Source: Bodo saltans
Taxonomy: Eukaryota; Euglenozoa; Kinetoplastea; Eubodonida; Bodonidae
Assembly (NCBI GenBank): GCA_001460835.1
Contig: CYKH01001907.1
Span: 1-35,605, forward strand
Reading direction: 5' to 3'
Length of the DNA: 35,605 nt
Under the pieces are notes generated by a model. That model did no database searches, was not told where the DNA came from, and saw nothing but the letters and a program-made list of their open reading frames with translations. Position numbers and translations under genes: made by a program. Shown here piece after piece: positions 16,980 through 27,468 of the stretch (its first letter is position 1; every line of letters begins with the position of its first letter).

Positions 16980-19900
16980 CCACGAAAGTTGTCCATTAGA
17001 GTTCCCCTTGCCGCGTTTCTCGTGCGCTGAGTATGGCGGCGTGCAGTTTGACGAGGAGCTTGTCTGCAGTTCCGCTTTGTGCGCACGTGACGGCGTCAAC
17101 TATTTTATCGCAGTGAAGAACAATCCGAGAGAAGTTGTGATGGTGATGATGGAGGAAGTGTTTAGGCAACAGCAGCGTAGTAGTAGGGTGAAGAAACACG
17201 ACAACGATGCGAGTAGTCCCAGCAGTGATGATGATGATGATGATGAGGGAGCGACACTTGTCACCGTGAAACCATGTCCGGAGGTGGACGAAGAATACGC
17301 GTACTTGAGCAGTTCTGGCTTTTTGGTGCTTGCTCCCAGCACCGGTGGCGCAGTACAAGTTTACGATCTTCTGTCAGCAGATTGCAAACTAGTAGCGTCA
17401 CTCGAACTTCCTGAGAATATCACGTCACTTGATTACAGAACTGTGGAGACTCGTGGCGATGCGTTGGTGATCACAACGTCAGAAAACGAAAGACATCAGG
17501 AATGGATTTTGCTCACTATTGGCAAACCAGGAACTGCCGGCGACGCGACTCTGCTGCCCACAGCCACCATGCGATCCCTTCACACGTCAGACGTCTACGA
17601 CGCAACGAAATTTGAAGTGGTGAATAAAGGTACCGGAGTGATGGACGTGCGCGGCTTCTCCCGTCGTGCCGTTCTTGTCCCTTCAGGGGGAGTTGCAATC
17701 GTCATGAACACAAGCGGCGACAGCCTCGCGATGAATAAGTTTGTGTACTACGACGTCAGTTCAACCAGCGTCACCCACACGTGGGACTTTCCTGCCGATA
17801 CTAGTATTGAGGAATTTTTGGTGTGTCGGAATCAAGAGGGCTCACTCGTCGTCGCTGCCTACGACGGCACCCGCGTTTACCTCAAGAACGCAGCTGACGG
17901 CACGGACCTTGTGAAGCCGGTGGAGCAAACTCAGTACCGCTGCATGTCGGCTGCAGCCAACGAGCAATTATTCTTCATTCACACGAGAGACGCGGTTGAG
18001 GTCTACAGCACTTCCCTCAAAGGCCCCACGCTTGAGGATCATCTTCAAGCAACAGTGCTCGGTGACTTCTACACTGCAATCATTTCGAGCGACGGTTTAC
18101 TGCTTGCATGCGATTGCTACAACGAATGGCTGCTCACGACAACAACCGGATCGGGACTGTGCACCATCGCCTCACCGCAAAACGATATTGTCGTCACTGT
18201 GACGAATAGCACGACAGTGACGCTGAACGTGGCGACGTGGAAGTTGGGATGCGAAGATTGCACAACGCGGGGATTGTTTTGCCAAAAGCGTGTCACCCAA
18301 GGTCGCTACGCAGAATGTGTGGGATCGCACGAGGTGCTGCTCCCTGGTGCACCACGCGCGCTGCATTTGACGGAAGACGCGACGCTGCTGGTCGTTCACT
18401 CCGCCGACGGTCAAATTTTATTGTTTGACACGTCTGCAGCGACGTCAGCGAGACAAAAACAACGCAAACCATCGTCTACGGCGGCAGCAGTTGGCGACGA
18501 CGTGACTGAGTTGTGCGAACTAGAGTCGGAACTGCAGCGATCCTTGTCGGCAGTGCGCCGGATTCACACGGATGGAATCGGAGAGCAAGTGCGCTACTCA
18601 CTGGTCCGGTGCTCCACCTCTTCGAGTGGTGTTACTGGCGTCGTGGGACTCGTACGGGGAGAATGCGTTTACAATATCGAACACGGTGCGACGTTGACCG
18701 CGCACATCGTCTATGTGCACAAAGGTTCAGTCGTGGGGTATGAGACGCTCTCACTGCTCTCCAAAGTCCCTCGATCGATGCTGCAGCCCATCCCGATCAG
18801 TGCCGACGATAGTTTGTGCTGTAGTTGTCATGTTTGCGATTGTAATAGCGAAGAGGACGACTTTGGCACTTCAGCAGAAGCTCGAGAGATCCCTCCGATG
18901 TTTGATATGGAGTTGGGAGATGAGGAAGGCTCTGTTGTTAACGTCGAGGATATCGCTCTGAACTGCGACGGAACAATATTGGCAGTGTGGCTAAGGCGCC
19001 ACTCAAAAGTGCTTGTGTTCCCAGTATCTCGCAACCTTGCCGCTCAATGCAGCGACGAAGCGGTGGAAGGGACCAAGGCACTTGAAGCGCTGATACTGGA
19101 ACCGAGCCCGCTGCTCGCTGAGGTTTACATCGATGCATCAATGCGATCTTCCTGTACTGGTCGACTTCAGTTTCTTGCCGCAGAGCCATGTGCGCTAGTG
19201 AGGTACTCCCGTCCCAGTCAACATTGGACGTACCATATAGAACAATGGGACTTGTCTCCCAAGCAGCAACAACAATTGACGATGATTACCACCACATCAG
19301 TTGAGGCCCCAGCAGTCGTTTCTATGGGCGACAACAAGGAAGACGAGGCAAGCCTGGCACTGGAACCAAAACCACGTGCACTCGACAACCAACTTGAAGA
19401 AGAAAACAAGAGCCCCACTGACTTCATCTACACGGAGCCGGTCCGCACGGATCGTGTGGGGTACATGAGCGGTGATCCAGCGTTATGCAGCCTTGTCATG
19501 AGCGCCTCAGGTAACCACATGACGCACCTCTCCACCAACGGTGTCTCGCTGTACCGACGCGCCCCTTCCGGCGACGACAACGACGAGGAGGCGAACCGCT
19601 TCTTTTGGTGGAGTGCGTTTGTGGCGGACTTGTATGCCCCGTCTGAGTATCTGCTCATCCCCTGCCTTTGCCTTGTCTTCGGATGCATTTCTTCGATTGT
19701 AGTGACGGCAATGAATGCTGAAGGCTTTTCGGGTTTTATCTCTCGTGTCGTCAACGGTTCAACACTTCAGAATTGGGTCGACGTTGTGACCGTGTTTGTG
19801 TGCAGAAGTGTGATTGTGCGCTCGGAGTTTCTCCCCATCTGCGGGGATGCGGTTGCCGTGATTGTCAGTAGCAACGACCCAGTCGTTCGTGGGCAGGAGC

Positions 19901-20865
19901 GAAAAGACCTTTCTTGGAACCTTCTCGTAGGTCAAGCGTTTTTCGTTGTTCTGTACCCGGTGTACATTTACATGTTCCCTGGACTGGCGTATGTCATGTC
20001 ATCTCTGAACCCACTTCTCTTTGTGGTTGGATTCTTTGGATATCTTGCGGCTGTGTTCTTAGTGGTTCGACGATCGTTTGATCGCACGCGCAAGGTAGCA
20101 GCAATTGCTGCTGCACCATCGAACTCGACGACATCAGATAAGCCGCCCATGGAACTTCCGCAGCGCACCTTCTCACAGCGGTGGTCATCGTGGACACACA
20201 TCATCAGCACCAACGTGCATTTCTACGCCGTGATCCTGCGGCTGTTTCTGCTTGCGTTCATCATGATGATCAGCTGCAATTTTACGCTGCAGGTCGCGAC
20301 ACGCATGAGCACCAACGCTGGTCTGATGATGATGGGTTCCGGGGATTATGCGCGTTACTACGATCCCTGCTTGCAATACAGTAACACTCCTTGTGACACG
20401 TGTACTGCCCATTCGGGATGCTCGTATTGCGCAACGTCGCGGCAATGTGTGGGCAGCAGCCGATCTGACTCCCCGTGCGGCGCCATCGAGAGTGCTGGGA
20501 CACGTGAGTGCTATGCGTACTCGAACGCAACTTGCGCATTGTACGACGATGACGGCCCGTTTTGCGTCGGTTGGAGCAACTGTGCGTACTGCAGCGCCTC
20601 TGGCAACTGTACTCGCACCTTTGAGTCAAATTGCAGCGTGCCGATTGTCACTGCAACCAACCATTCGTTCTCGCCAACATACTTCACCACGAACTCCACC
20701 AACTCAGATAAGTGGTGGGGAAACCTTCCGTACCTAAGCGACGACACCGTCGCCTACGCTCAGTTGCTGTTCTACGAGCTGCAAATCAGCTCAGGCACGT
20801 GCAGTGCGGCGAGGGTCACGGAGACTACCTGGGCGAACGCAAATTACATTACGTCGCTGTTCTAG
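16810..20865 (+). CDS. Beta-propeller-like, multi-pass membrane protein with Cys-rich C-terminus (continuation of 15576 frame)
   Basis: A 1351-codon frame; real coding probably begins near 16963, because the first 50 codons shadow the preceding frame. Residues to about 900 contain repeated WD/YVTN-like strand patterns (LTEDATLLVVHSADGQILLFD; LNCDGTILAVWLRRHSKVLVF), suggesting one or two beta-propellers, interrupted by acidic loops including a poly-Asp run. Four hydrophobic helices follow at about 948-970, 1041-1062, 1067-1086 and 1138-1160. The C-terminal 190 residues are Cys-rich (CDTCTAHSGCSYC from residue 1195; CSASGNC) with several N-glycosylation sites, resembling plexin/PSI-type repeats. 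Together with the 15576 frame this gives about 1,750 residues of a cell-surface or endomembrane protein. No known family is identified. Confidence 0.78.
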   Translation: MSTTTLEQRHATLVNDSRHGSLVEAETCGFRSVLALWCTNMMTRRNTAMSSVNVNGDHESCPLEFPLPRFSCAEYGGVQFDEELVCSSALCARDGVNYFIAVKNNPREVVMVMMEEVFRQQQRSSRVKKHDNDASSPSSDDDDDDEGATLVTVKPCPEVDEEYAYLSSSGFLVLAPSTGGAVQVYDLLSADCKLVASLELPENITSLDYRTVETRGDALVITTSENERHQEWILLTIGKPGTAGDATLLPTATMRSLHTSDVYDATKFEVVNKGTGVMDVRGFSRRAVLVPSGGVAIVMNTSGDSLAMNKFVYYDVSSTSVTHTWDFPADTSIEEFLVCRNQEGSLVVAAYDGTRVYLKNAADGTDLVKPVEQTQYRCMSAAANEQLFFIHTRDAVEVYSTSLKGPTLEDHLQATVLGDFYTAIISSDGLLLACDCYNEWLLTTTTGSGLCTIASPQNDIVVTVTNSTTVTLNVATWKLGCEDCTTRGLFCQKRVTQGRYAECVGSHEVLLPGAPRALHLTEDATLLVVHSADGQILLFDTSAATSARQKQRKPSSTAAAVGDDVTELCELESELQRSLSAVRRIHTDGIGEQVRYSLVRCSTSSSGVTGVVGLVRGECVYNIEHGATLTAHIVYVHKGSVVGYETLSLLSKVPRSMLQPIPISADDSLCCSCHVCDCNSEEDDFGTSAEAREIPPMFDMELGDEEGSVVNVEDIALNCDGTILAVWLRRHSKVLVFPVSRNLAAQCSDEAVEGTKALEALILEPSPLLAEVYIDASMRSSCTGRLQFLAAEPCALVRYSRPSQHWTYHIEQWDLSPKQQQQLTMITTTSVEAPAVVSMGDNKEDEASLALEPKPRALDNQLEEENKSPTDFIYTEPVRTDRVGYMSGDPALCSLVMSASGNHMTHLSTNGVSLYRRAPSGDDNDEEANRFFWWSAFVADLYAPSEYLLIPCLCLVFGCISSIVVTAMNAEGFSGFISRVVNGSTLQNWVDVVTVFVCRSVIVRSEFLPICGDAVAVIVSSNDPVVRGQERKDLSWNLLVGQAFFVVLYPVYIYMFPGLAYVMSSLNPLLFVVGFFGYLAAVFLVVRRSFDRTRKVAAIAAAPSNSTTSDKPPMELPQRTFSQRWSSWTHIISTNVHFYAVILRLFLLAFIMMISCNFTLQVATRMSTNAGLMMMGSGDYARYYDPCLQYSNTPCDTCTAHSGCSYCATSRQCVGSSRSDSPCGAIESAGTRECYAYSNATCALYDDDGPFCVGWSNCAYCSASGNCTRTFESNCSVPIVTATNHSFSPTYFTTNSTNSDKWWGNLPYLSDDTVAYAQLLFYELQISSGTCSAARVTETTWANANYITSLF
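17228..17246. repeat. GAT trinucleotide run encoding poly-Asp
   Basis: Tandem GAT units give six consecutive Asp in an acidic loop of the propeller-like protein. Confidence 0.85.
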
Positions 20866-21372
20866 GCAAGCCAACGTCTATCAACCGTCTATCCTTTCAA
20901 ATGGCGAGAATTCGTGGTCAACACAACGCGCTCTCAAAGAACGAGGACAACGTTTTGATTGCGAGCTGATATTCAACATTCACTTCAGAAAATCAACGTA
21001 TATATTGCATATGTTCCACCCCTTCCGTTTGTTGCTGTTCTTGCTTTCTCCTTTTTTTGATTCATTTGATGCCCCACCACCACCACCACCCAACGTCCCT
21101 GAGCCCTTCAAGACGAGATGCTGTACATACGTTTTTAACCCCCATGAAAAAGCGAGGATACACAAACGATGCGAAGCCTCCCCCCAAGGCCTCTCGCGTT
21201 CTCAGCTTCATTTTGTTCTTAGCATTCCTTTTCCCAAACAAAAGGGCACACTGCTTTGTAATGATTGCACCTCGTTCATTCGTATGAGTAGTTGACGATT
21301 TGATGTTTTTTTTTCCCTCGCTCTTTTTCTTCTTCAAATACACAACACTTTGATTAGTTATCAAAAAACAAA
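20866..21372. other. Intergenic spacer
   Basis: No supported gene; frames here lack an ATG start with coding-like composition. Contains a CAC trinucleotide run (21074-21091) and, at its right end, a long pyrimidine tract used by the next gene. Confidence 0.5.
21305..21357 (+). promoter_or_regulatory. Putative trans-splice acceptor for gene at 21373
   Basis: Long pyrimidine tract 21305-21335, first AG at 21356-21357, 16 bases before ATG 21373. Confidence 0.55.
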
Positions 21373-22062
21373 ATGAGGAGAATTTGCGCTCTCACCTCCA
21401 TAAAATTAGCAACACCTGTTTCATCCAGTGTGGTGGGAGCGGTATGTGCGGCGCCCGCGCTCGTCACCTCTCATCGTTGCCTCACCGTCAACGGCCGCGT
21501 CACGAACGAGGACCGAAGGTGGTGGCTAGTTCACCTAGAATGCTCGCCGGACGTCACGCCCGGGACGTTTATTGCGTGGCTAGACTGCTGCGGGACGCAT
21601 ACCACGAAGAAGTTGATTGAGAGGAACGTGTGGACCATCGAACAAGTCGCCACGATGGATTCTGATACGGTGGACTCGTTGAAATACAGCGAAGGCTGCT
21701 TGAAGATGGATATTGTATGGGAGCACGCTAGGACGGTGATTGGCCCGTTGAAGCAGCGTGAGGTGAGCGGCGGCGTGGAGTCGGAGCTGCAGGACCGTAT
21801 TCAACAGCTGCGCAAGAAGCGTGAACTTGAGCGGCGCCGTGAAGAGATTATTAGCGAACGTGTGCAGACAAGCAGCGATCGCGAGGCGACACTTGAGAAG
21901 CTGCGCGCAAACATCGCTGCCAAGAAGGCAGAATTGTTGAAGAAGCAGCAGGAGATGCAAAGACAACGTAGTGGCGCCGATGTCGCAACGGAAGAGGAAG
22001 CAGCGCAGCCTTCTGTAGGCGACGTGATGAACGATATGAGCAGTGGTTCTTCCCGGAAGTAA
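21373..22062 (+). CDS. Predicted mitochondrial protein with SAM-like and coiled-coil regions
   Basis: A 229-residue protein of unknown function. The first 35 residues (MRRICALTSIKLATP...) are rich in Arg, Lys, Ser and Ala without acids, as in a mitochondrial presequence. Residues of about 48-118 have the helical pattern FIAWLDCCG...LIERNVWTIEQVATMDSDTVDSLKYSEG, reminiscent of SAM-type helical domains. Residues 135-200 form a strongly charged coiled coil (RKKRELERRREEI, KKAELLKKQQEMQRQR), ending in an acidic/Ser tail. An organellar assembly or ribosome/ATP-synthase accessory role would fit, but this is speculation. ATG 21373 directly follows the acceptor. Confidence 0.75.
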   Translation: MRRICALTSIKLATPVSSSVVGAVCAAPALVTSHRCLTVNGRVTNEDRRWWLVHLECSPDVTPGTFIAWLDCCGTHTTKKLIERNVWTIEQVATMDSDTVDSLKYSEGCLKMDIVWEHARTVIGPLKQREVSGGVESELQDRIQQLRKKRELERRREEIISERVQTSSDREATLEKLRANIAAKKAELLKKQQEMQRQRSGADVATEEEAAQPSVGDVMNDMSSGSSRK

Positions 22063-22140
22063 GAAAAAAAAAGCCCCATCATCATAGCCGTGCACACACC
22101 ACAAACACAAACAAAGAAATATCTCCGATAATCAAATCAT

Positions 22141-22201
22141 TTTTTGACTTTTCCATTCGTCTTTTTTTTTCCAAAAAAACGTTCCTTCAATGCAAACGAA
22201 G
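22141..22201 (+). promoter_or_regulatory. Putative trans-splice acceptor for carboxylase gene
   Basis: Pyrimidine tract 22141-22171 and a second short one at 22181-22188, first AG at 22200-22201; ATG follows at 22288. Confidence 0.4.
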
Positions 22202-22287
22202 AGTGTGAATCGGTAAGAAAAAGGGAGTAAGGCGAGCCCTCCATCACAAATCTAAACTCAAAATCAACAACACACAAAACAAAATCA

Positions 22288-24291
22288 ATGTCCAAGAAGC
22301 CCATCTTCGATAAGATTCTGATTGCAAACCGTGGCGAGATCGCCTGCCGTGTGATTAAGACGTGCCGTCGTCTTGGCATCAAGACGGTTGCGATTCATTC
22401 CACCGCCGATGAGCAGGCCAAGCATGTCCGCATGGCGGACGAGGCTGTTTGTGTAGGTCCCCCAGCTAGCGCCGAGAGCTACTTGGTGATCGAGAAGGTG
22501 ATTGATGCGTGCGTCAAGACGGGCGCTCAGGCTGTGCACCCAGGTTACGGATTTCTGTCTGAGAATGAGCATTTCTCAGCGGCATTGAAGAAGAACAACA
22601 TCGTCTTCATCGGCCCTGACGCCGACGCGATTGCTGACATGGGCGACAAGATTCATTCCAAGAAGCTCGCCAAGGCTGCGGGCGTTACCACCATTCCAGG
22701 ATATATCGGTGAGATCCTCTCCCACAAGCAGCTGCTCGAGGTGGCCAACGAGATTACCTACCCCGTGATGGTGAAGGCCTCCGGCGGTGGCGGCGGCAAG
22801 GGCATGCGCGTTGCATACAACGACACGGAGTGCGTGGAGTTCTTCGACATGTGCAAGGAGGAGGCCAAGGCCGCCTTTAACAACGACAAGATGTTGGTGG
22901 AGAAGTTCATTGAGCACCCCCGTCACATTGAAGTGCAAGTCATCGCGGATCGTCTCGGCAATGCAGTGTACTTGAATGAGCGCGAGTGCTCCATCCAGCG
23001 CCGCAACCAGAAGGTGCTCGAGGAGGCACCCAGCGAGCTCATTGACGCCAAGACTCGCAAGGCGATGGGCGAGCAGGCCGTAGCATTGGCCAAGGCGGTC
23101 AACTACGTCACCGCCGGTACCGTCGAGAACGTCGTGAACCCCAAGCGTGAATTCTTCTTCCTTGAGATGAACACCCGCCTGCAGGTGGAGCACCCCATCA
23201 CCGAGTTGATCACCGGTGTTGATATCGTCGAGCAAATGATCCGCGCCTCCGCTGGCCTCCCCCTTAGCATCACTCAGGACGACGTCAAGATCCACGGTCA
23301 CGCCACCGAGGCTCGAGTGTACGCCGAGGACCCCATGAAGAACTACTTCCCGTCCATTGGTCGCTTGTCCGGCTACGAGGAGCCCGTTGGTGAAGGCGTC
23401 CGTGTGGACTCAGGCATTCTCGAGGGATCCCAGATCTCCGTGTACTACGACCCTCTGATCGCGAAGCTCTGCACGTGGGGTGCCACTCGTGATGAGTCCC
23501 TCGACCGCATGGAGAAGGCGCTCGACGAGTACGTCATCCGAGGCCTGCGCCACAACGTCTGTCTGTTGCGCGACGTGATCACGCAGGAGAAGTACCGCAA
23601 GGCTGAAATCACCACTGCGTACCTCGCCGAGACGTACCCCGACGGCTTCAAGAAGGCACCCATCAACGAGGCGGAGCAGCAGCTGCTCCTGTCGACCAGC
23701 GCAGTGATCCGCGCCATTAGGGAGGCTGCGTTGTACCCCACCAAGGGCGGGCTTATCAGCACCCGCCTAGCAGCGTCTCTCGGCTTTGCAGATGCGGCGT
23801 CACGTTCCACATTTGATATTGTCCAGACCGCCGCTACCACGTACGAGGTATCCAACGTTGCCACCGGCGAGAAGAAGATTCTTGACGTGCAGTGGAAGCG
23901 TGACTTCCCTGTCGTCCGTGTGACGGAGAACGGCAAGGAGACTGTGCTGCAGTTCTGGGGCAGCGACGAGGTCACCTACAACATGCAGATGAAGGGTACC
24001 ACCTTCGCGGTGACCGTCATGACGCCCCAGCAAGCGGAGCTGTCGGGCTTCGTGCCAGAGCCGAAGGTCAGCGTCAACGCCAAGCAAGTGCTGTCCCCCA
24101 TGCCCGGCGTGATTGTTCACTTAAATGTCGAAGTTGGCCAAACTGTTGTTGCTGGATTTGAGCTGTTCACACTTGAGGCCATGAAGATGCGCAATAAGAT
24201 TCGCTCGGAGGCCGACGGTAAGATCAAGTCCATCAACGTGAAGACAGGTGCTACCGTTGATGACGGTCAACTGATCATCGAGTTTGAGTAA
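22288..24291 (+). CDS. PCCA: Propionyl-CoA carboxylase alpha chain (biotin carboxylase + biotin carrier)
   Basis: The alpha subunit carboxylates biotin using ATP and bicarbonate; with a beta subunit it converts propionyl-CoA to methylmalonyl-CoA in the mitochondrion. The 667-residue product starts with the biotin-carboxylase N-domain (ILIANRGEIACRVI). It has the ATP-grasp glycine loop GGGGGKGM (Lys171), the ERECSIQRRNQK block at about 231-242 and the catalytic EMNTRLQVEHP block at about 293-303. The C-terminal biotin carrier domain has EAMKM with biotinyl Lys633. Sequence and length fit PCCA better than methylcrotonyl-CoA carboxylase or pyruvate carboxylase, which I cannot fully exclude. No obvious presequence precedes the catalytic domain. 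Codon use is strongly GC3-biased compared with its neighbours, consistent with high expression. Confidence 0.93.
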   Translation: MSKKPIFDKILIANRGEIACRVIKTCRRLGIKTVAIHSTADEQAKHVRMADEAVCVGPPASAESYLVIEKVIDACVKTGAQAVHPGYGFLSENEHFSAALKKNNIVFIGPDADAIADMGDKIHSKKLAKAAGVTTIPGYIGEILSHKQLLEVANEITYPVMVKASGGGGGKGMRVAYNDTECVEFFDMCKEEAKAAFNNDKMLVEKFIEHPRHIEVQVIADRLGNAVYLNERECSIQRRNQKVLEEAPSELIDAKTRKAMGEQAVALAKAVNYVTAGTVENVVNPKREFFFLEMNTRLQVEHPITELITGVDIVEQMIRASAGLPLSITQDDVKIHGHATEARVYAEDPMKNYFPSIGRLSGYEEPVGEGVRVDSGILEGSQISVYYDPLIAKLCTWGATRDESLDRMEKALDEYVIRGLRHNVCLLRDVITQEKYRKAEITTAYLAETYPDGFKKAPINEAEQQLLLSTSAVIRAIREAALYPTKGGLISTRLAASLGFADAASRSTFDIVQTAATTYEVSNVATGEKKILDVQWKRDFPVVRVTENGKETVLQFWGSDEVTYNMQMKGTTFAVTVMTPQQAELSGFVPEPKVSVNAKQVLSPMPGVIVHLNVEVGQTVVAGFELFTLEAMKMRNKIRSEADGKIKSINVKTGATVDDGQLIIEFE

Positions 24292-24906
24292 GATGAGACG
24301 AGGGGGAGAGGGTATGCAATGTTAGCAGCTCGTGCGAAGTGCGCGCCCTTTTTTGTGTTTAGCGTTGTTGGAGAGAAGGACGAAGGTTTTTAGCGCAGTG
24401 CATTTTGAGCGAAGGAACACCAAAAGAACATCTTTTTTTCTGTTTTTATTGGCGACACATTTTTTTTGGAAGTGATTTCCAACTTGCGAATGAGTACGGA
24501 TTGCCTTCGGAGTGCTACGTCAATGAACAAGTGCACGCTGGCTGCATTTTTTTTTGAGTGTGCTTCCTTCAACCCGCACCCCTTTGCAAAAAAAAAAAAA
24601 CTCGCAGCATCATGAGGAATTTCTTTCTTCAGAATTGCAGCGTTGTAACAAAAAAACCACAAATGAAACATTGAGAAAACAAGAAATTCAAAAAAAGAAA
24701 GACGGATAGCCAATGACAACACGATGACACTCAAAAGAAGATTCAAAGGACCATTTTTCCTCGCAGCTGTTGTTGGTGATGCTGAAACAGGCATCTCAGA
24801 TTCACTTGTGCTCTATGTTGTCAACTGTCATTGCAAAACGATCGAACAATCAAAAAAAGAGTAAGAAAGACGACACAAGTTCTCCCCCCTTCTTACATCA
24901 CATCAA
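24292..24906. other. Intergenic spacer with homopolymer tracts
   Basis: AT-rich, with T runs near 24434, 24462 and 24547 and a 13-base A run at about 24588-24600. No gene supported on either strand; the longest reverse frame lacks coding character. Confidence 0.55.
24753..24766 (+). promoter_or_regulatory. Putative trans-splice acceptor for kinesin-13 gene
   Basis: TTTTTCCTCGCAG tract with AG at 24765-24766. An intervening ATG before 24907 makes the exact site uncertain. Confidence 0.35.
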
Positions 24907-27468
24907 ATGCCATCCTCGTTTGACCTACTTGTCGTCGAGACGTTCGAGGAGTATGGTGCTGGGAGTTTGTACTCCAAGTTTGCAGAACTAGGAGAGAAAA
25001 TTCTCTCAGTCGAGCTACAACATTTCTCGTCGTTTGAAATTGACTGTGATGAGGAGCGTGTCAAATTGTTCCGTGTGCTGGATGCGTTGAGGAAGCGTAC
25101 TGGGAGAGTCTCCATCAACGCCGCCCAGCAACGGCAATCCACTGCCCTTCGCCCGTCACAGACGTTACCTCAAGCAGCGGCGTCGGCGGCACCATCGACA
25201 CCAACCACGCCGTCATCGTGCCAAATCGCTGGCGAACTTCATCTGCTCAGTGGTGCCCATGATATGTCATCCCACGAGAAGGAGAATGTTCTGTTCTTGG
25301 ACCCCAACGCCATGAACGGTAGTAGTGGCTACAGCGTCCCTCCCCCCACGTCGCGCCGAAGCACGTTTTGCTACTCTGCACGCGGTACCACCGTACTCAA
25401 CAACAATCCTGAGAAGGACCTGTCCGCGTCAGTGAACAGCCTGAGCGCTACCACAAGTATCGCCGCTTTGACTGCTTCAAGCACTGCCACCGCTGCTAAC
25501 ACAGGCCGTCGTAAGAGCCGCATTACAGTCGCCATTCGTAAGCGCCCTCTCAATTCCCGTGAACACGAAGAGTCCTGCCAGGATGTCATTAGCACCGACA
25601 ACGCCTCCGCGCTGATCCTAGCAGAGCCGAAGCAGAAAGTGGACTTGACCCGTTACATCAGCAACCACCGGTTTCATTTCGATGAAGTGTTTGGCGAGGA
25701 GTCTACGAACCAAGAGGTCTACCTCCGCACCGCTCGCCCACTGATCGACACCGTCTTCGACGGAGGATTGGCAACTTGCTTTGCGTACGGCCAGACCGGC
25801 AGCGGAAAGACCCACACCATGATGGGTAAGCAAGGGGAGCCTGGTCTGTACGCGTTGGCGGCAAACGACATGTTCTCTCGCCTTACCAATGATATGACGT
25901 TAGTGGTGAGCTTCTACGAAATTTACAGCGGTAAATTGTTCGATCTCTTGAATGACCGAGCGGCACTTCGATGCCTCGAGGACGCAAAGCAAAACGTCAA
26001 CATCTGTGGCCTAGTAGAGCAGCCCATTGGGTCTGTGCATGATGTTCTGCGTGTCATCGGCCACGGTAACAGCATCCGCAGCTCCGGTGCCACCGGCGCG
26101 AACGACTCGAGCAGTCGTTCCCACGCCATCCTCGAACTGAAGGTGCGATACACCCGCAACAACAAGCAGCTCGGTAAGTTCACGTTTATTGATCTCGCTG
26201 GATCGGAGCGTGGTGCCGACACGATGGACTGCCACCGCCAAACTCGAATGGAGGGATCACAGATCAACAAGTCGCTCCTTTCCTTGAAGGAGTGCATCCG
26301 CTCTCTTGACCAGAACCACCGCCACGTCCCATTCCGAGGGTCGAAGTTGACGGAAGTACTGCGAGACTCCTTCACCGGGAACTGCCGCACGGTGATGATC
26401 GGTGCCGTCAGCCCATCCAGCGGCAACTGCGATCACACGCTGAACACGTTGCGATACGCTGACCGTGTGAAGGAGCTGAAGAAGGACAAGGGCGAACGCA
26501 CCAAAGCGGATGAGATCATGATGGGCCCGAATCCCACAGAGCACGTCGAACATGTTGGCAATGGAAAACCACGCTTGGCGCCCCCGTCTATTATGCTCCC
26601 AGGCTCATCACGGCAGCAAGACCCGACCCTTGCCGGTCGTCGATCGGCTGTGCTCACGACGCGAAGCGGTCCACCGACCCCTGCCGCAACGACGCCCACC
26701 GCTGCGACGACCTACACTCGGAAGTCGTCGAACCTAGGCAGCCTCCCGTCGTCAACCGGTGCGTCTGCTGCGCCAGCGTCGCGTCGTGCCACGCCCACGT
26801 CGATGGCAACACCCCGCCAGACATCAACAGTATCGACTGCAGTACCACGGCGAAGCATCGGAGGACCATCCTCTCGCCCCTCATTCTTCTCTGACCCCAC
26901 CAACGACCTTCTTGCCGAGTCAACCGGTTCCAACTGGGAGTCCTTGACTGGGAGCGACAATGCCTCTGATGCTGTGCCAACCCCCCTCGGCATGAATACC
27001 AGCAACAACAATGTTGGCGTGCAGGGTGGAGCAGCAGAGTCGTCCTATCACAACACCCCCTCACTTGACGACATGTGTGCGATTGACGTTTACGATGACG
27101 ACGAGGAGGCGCAGCAAGACGACCTGACTGCCATGAGCCCCACGAACTCATTGCGTGAGCGACAGCAAGAGCTCCTGACCGCCATCGGGGACATGCAGGC
27201 GCAGACGTACAGCATGCACGAGGAGACGATCGAGGAGGAAGTCGCCTCCATGAAGGAGGAGTTCAGATGGGCAGGCGTGGTGGGGAAGGGCAACGGCGAC
27301 CCGGATCAGTACGTTGAAAACGTCACGAAGATTCTTGAGAAGCGTATCATGCGATCGAACCACATCCTTGGACAGCTGAAGCGCCTCCGTGAGCTTTATG
27401 AAGAAGAGTCGAACGTGACGAACCAGCTTCAAGGGGTTGGCGGTCGCCCCAGCAGCCGCAGATTGTGA
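24907..27468 (+). CDS. Kinesin-13 family microtubule depolymerase
   Basis: Kinesin-13 motors do not walk but remove tubulin from microtubule ends, in mitosis and flagellar length control. The 853-residue protein has an N-terminal SAM-like helical segment ([21 protein letters not shown]), a Ser/Thr/Ala-rich linker, and a motor domain from about residue 203 ([10 protein letters not shown]). The family-typical KVDLTRYI...[17 protein letters not shown] block leads to the P-loop GQTGSGKT at 295-302, switch I NDSSSRSH at 399-406 and switch II DLAGSER at 429-435. The internal motor position, not at either terminus, is diagnostic for kinesin-13. After the motor (about residue 520) comes a 200-residue Ser/Thr/Pro/Ala-rich region and then a short C-terminal coiled coil. 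Kinetoplastids have several kinesin-13 paralogues; which one this corresponds to is not determined. Confidence 0.93.
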   Translation: MPSSFDLLVVETFEEYGAGSLYSKFAELGEKILSVELQHFSSFEIDCDEERVKLFRVLDALRKRTGRVSINAAQQRQSTALRPSQTLPQAAASAAPSTPTTPSSCQIAGELHLLSGAHDMSSHEKENVLFLDPNAMNGSSGYSVPPPTSRRSTFCYSARGTTVLNNNPEKDLSASVNSLSATTSIAALTASSTATAANTGRRKSRITVAIRKRPLNSREHEESCQDVISTDNASALILAEPKQKVDLTRYISNHRFHFDEVFGEESTNQEVYLRTARPLIDTVFDGGLATCFAYGQTGSGKTHTMMGKQGEPGLYALAANDMFSRLTNDMTLVVSFYEIYSGKLFDLLNDRAALRCLEDAKQNVNICGLVEQPIGSVHDVLRVIGHGNSIRSSGATGANDSSSRSHAILELKVRYTRNNKQLGKFTFIDLAGSERGADTMDCHRQTRMEGSQINKSLLSLKECIRSLDQNHRHVPFRGSKLTEVLRDSFTGNCRTVMIGAVSPSSGNCDHTLNTLRYADRVKELKKDKGERTKADEIMMGPNPTEHVEHVGNGKPRLAPPSIMLPGSSRQQDPTLAGRRSAVLTTRSGPPTPAATTPTAATTYTRKSSNLGSLPSSTGASAAPASRRATPTSMATPRQTSTVSTAVPRRSIGGPSSRPSFFSDPTNDLLAESTGSNWESLTGSDNASDAVPTPLGMNTSNNNVGVQGGAAESSYHNTPSLDDMCAIDVYDDDEEAQQDDLTAMSPTNSLRERQQELLTAIGDMQAQTYSMHEETIEEEVASMKEEFRWAGVVGKGNGDPDQYVENVTKILEKRIMRSNHILGQLKRLRELYEEESNVTNQLQGVGGRPSSRRL

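Noticed and set aside
22576-23301. 241-codon minus-strand frame, Leu/His/Val-rich
   Set aside because: It arises from the strong GC3 codon bias of the carboxylase gene on the other strand.
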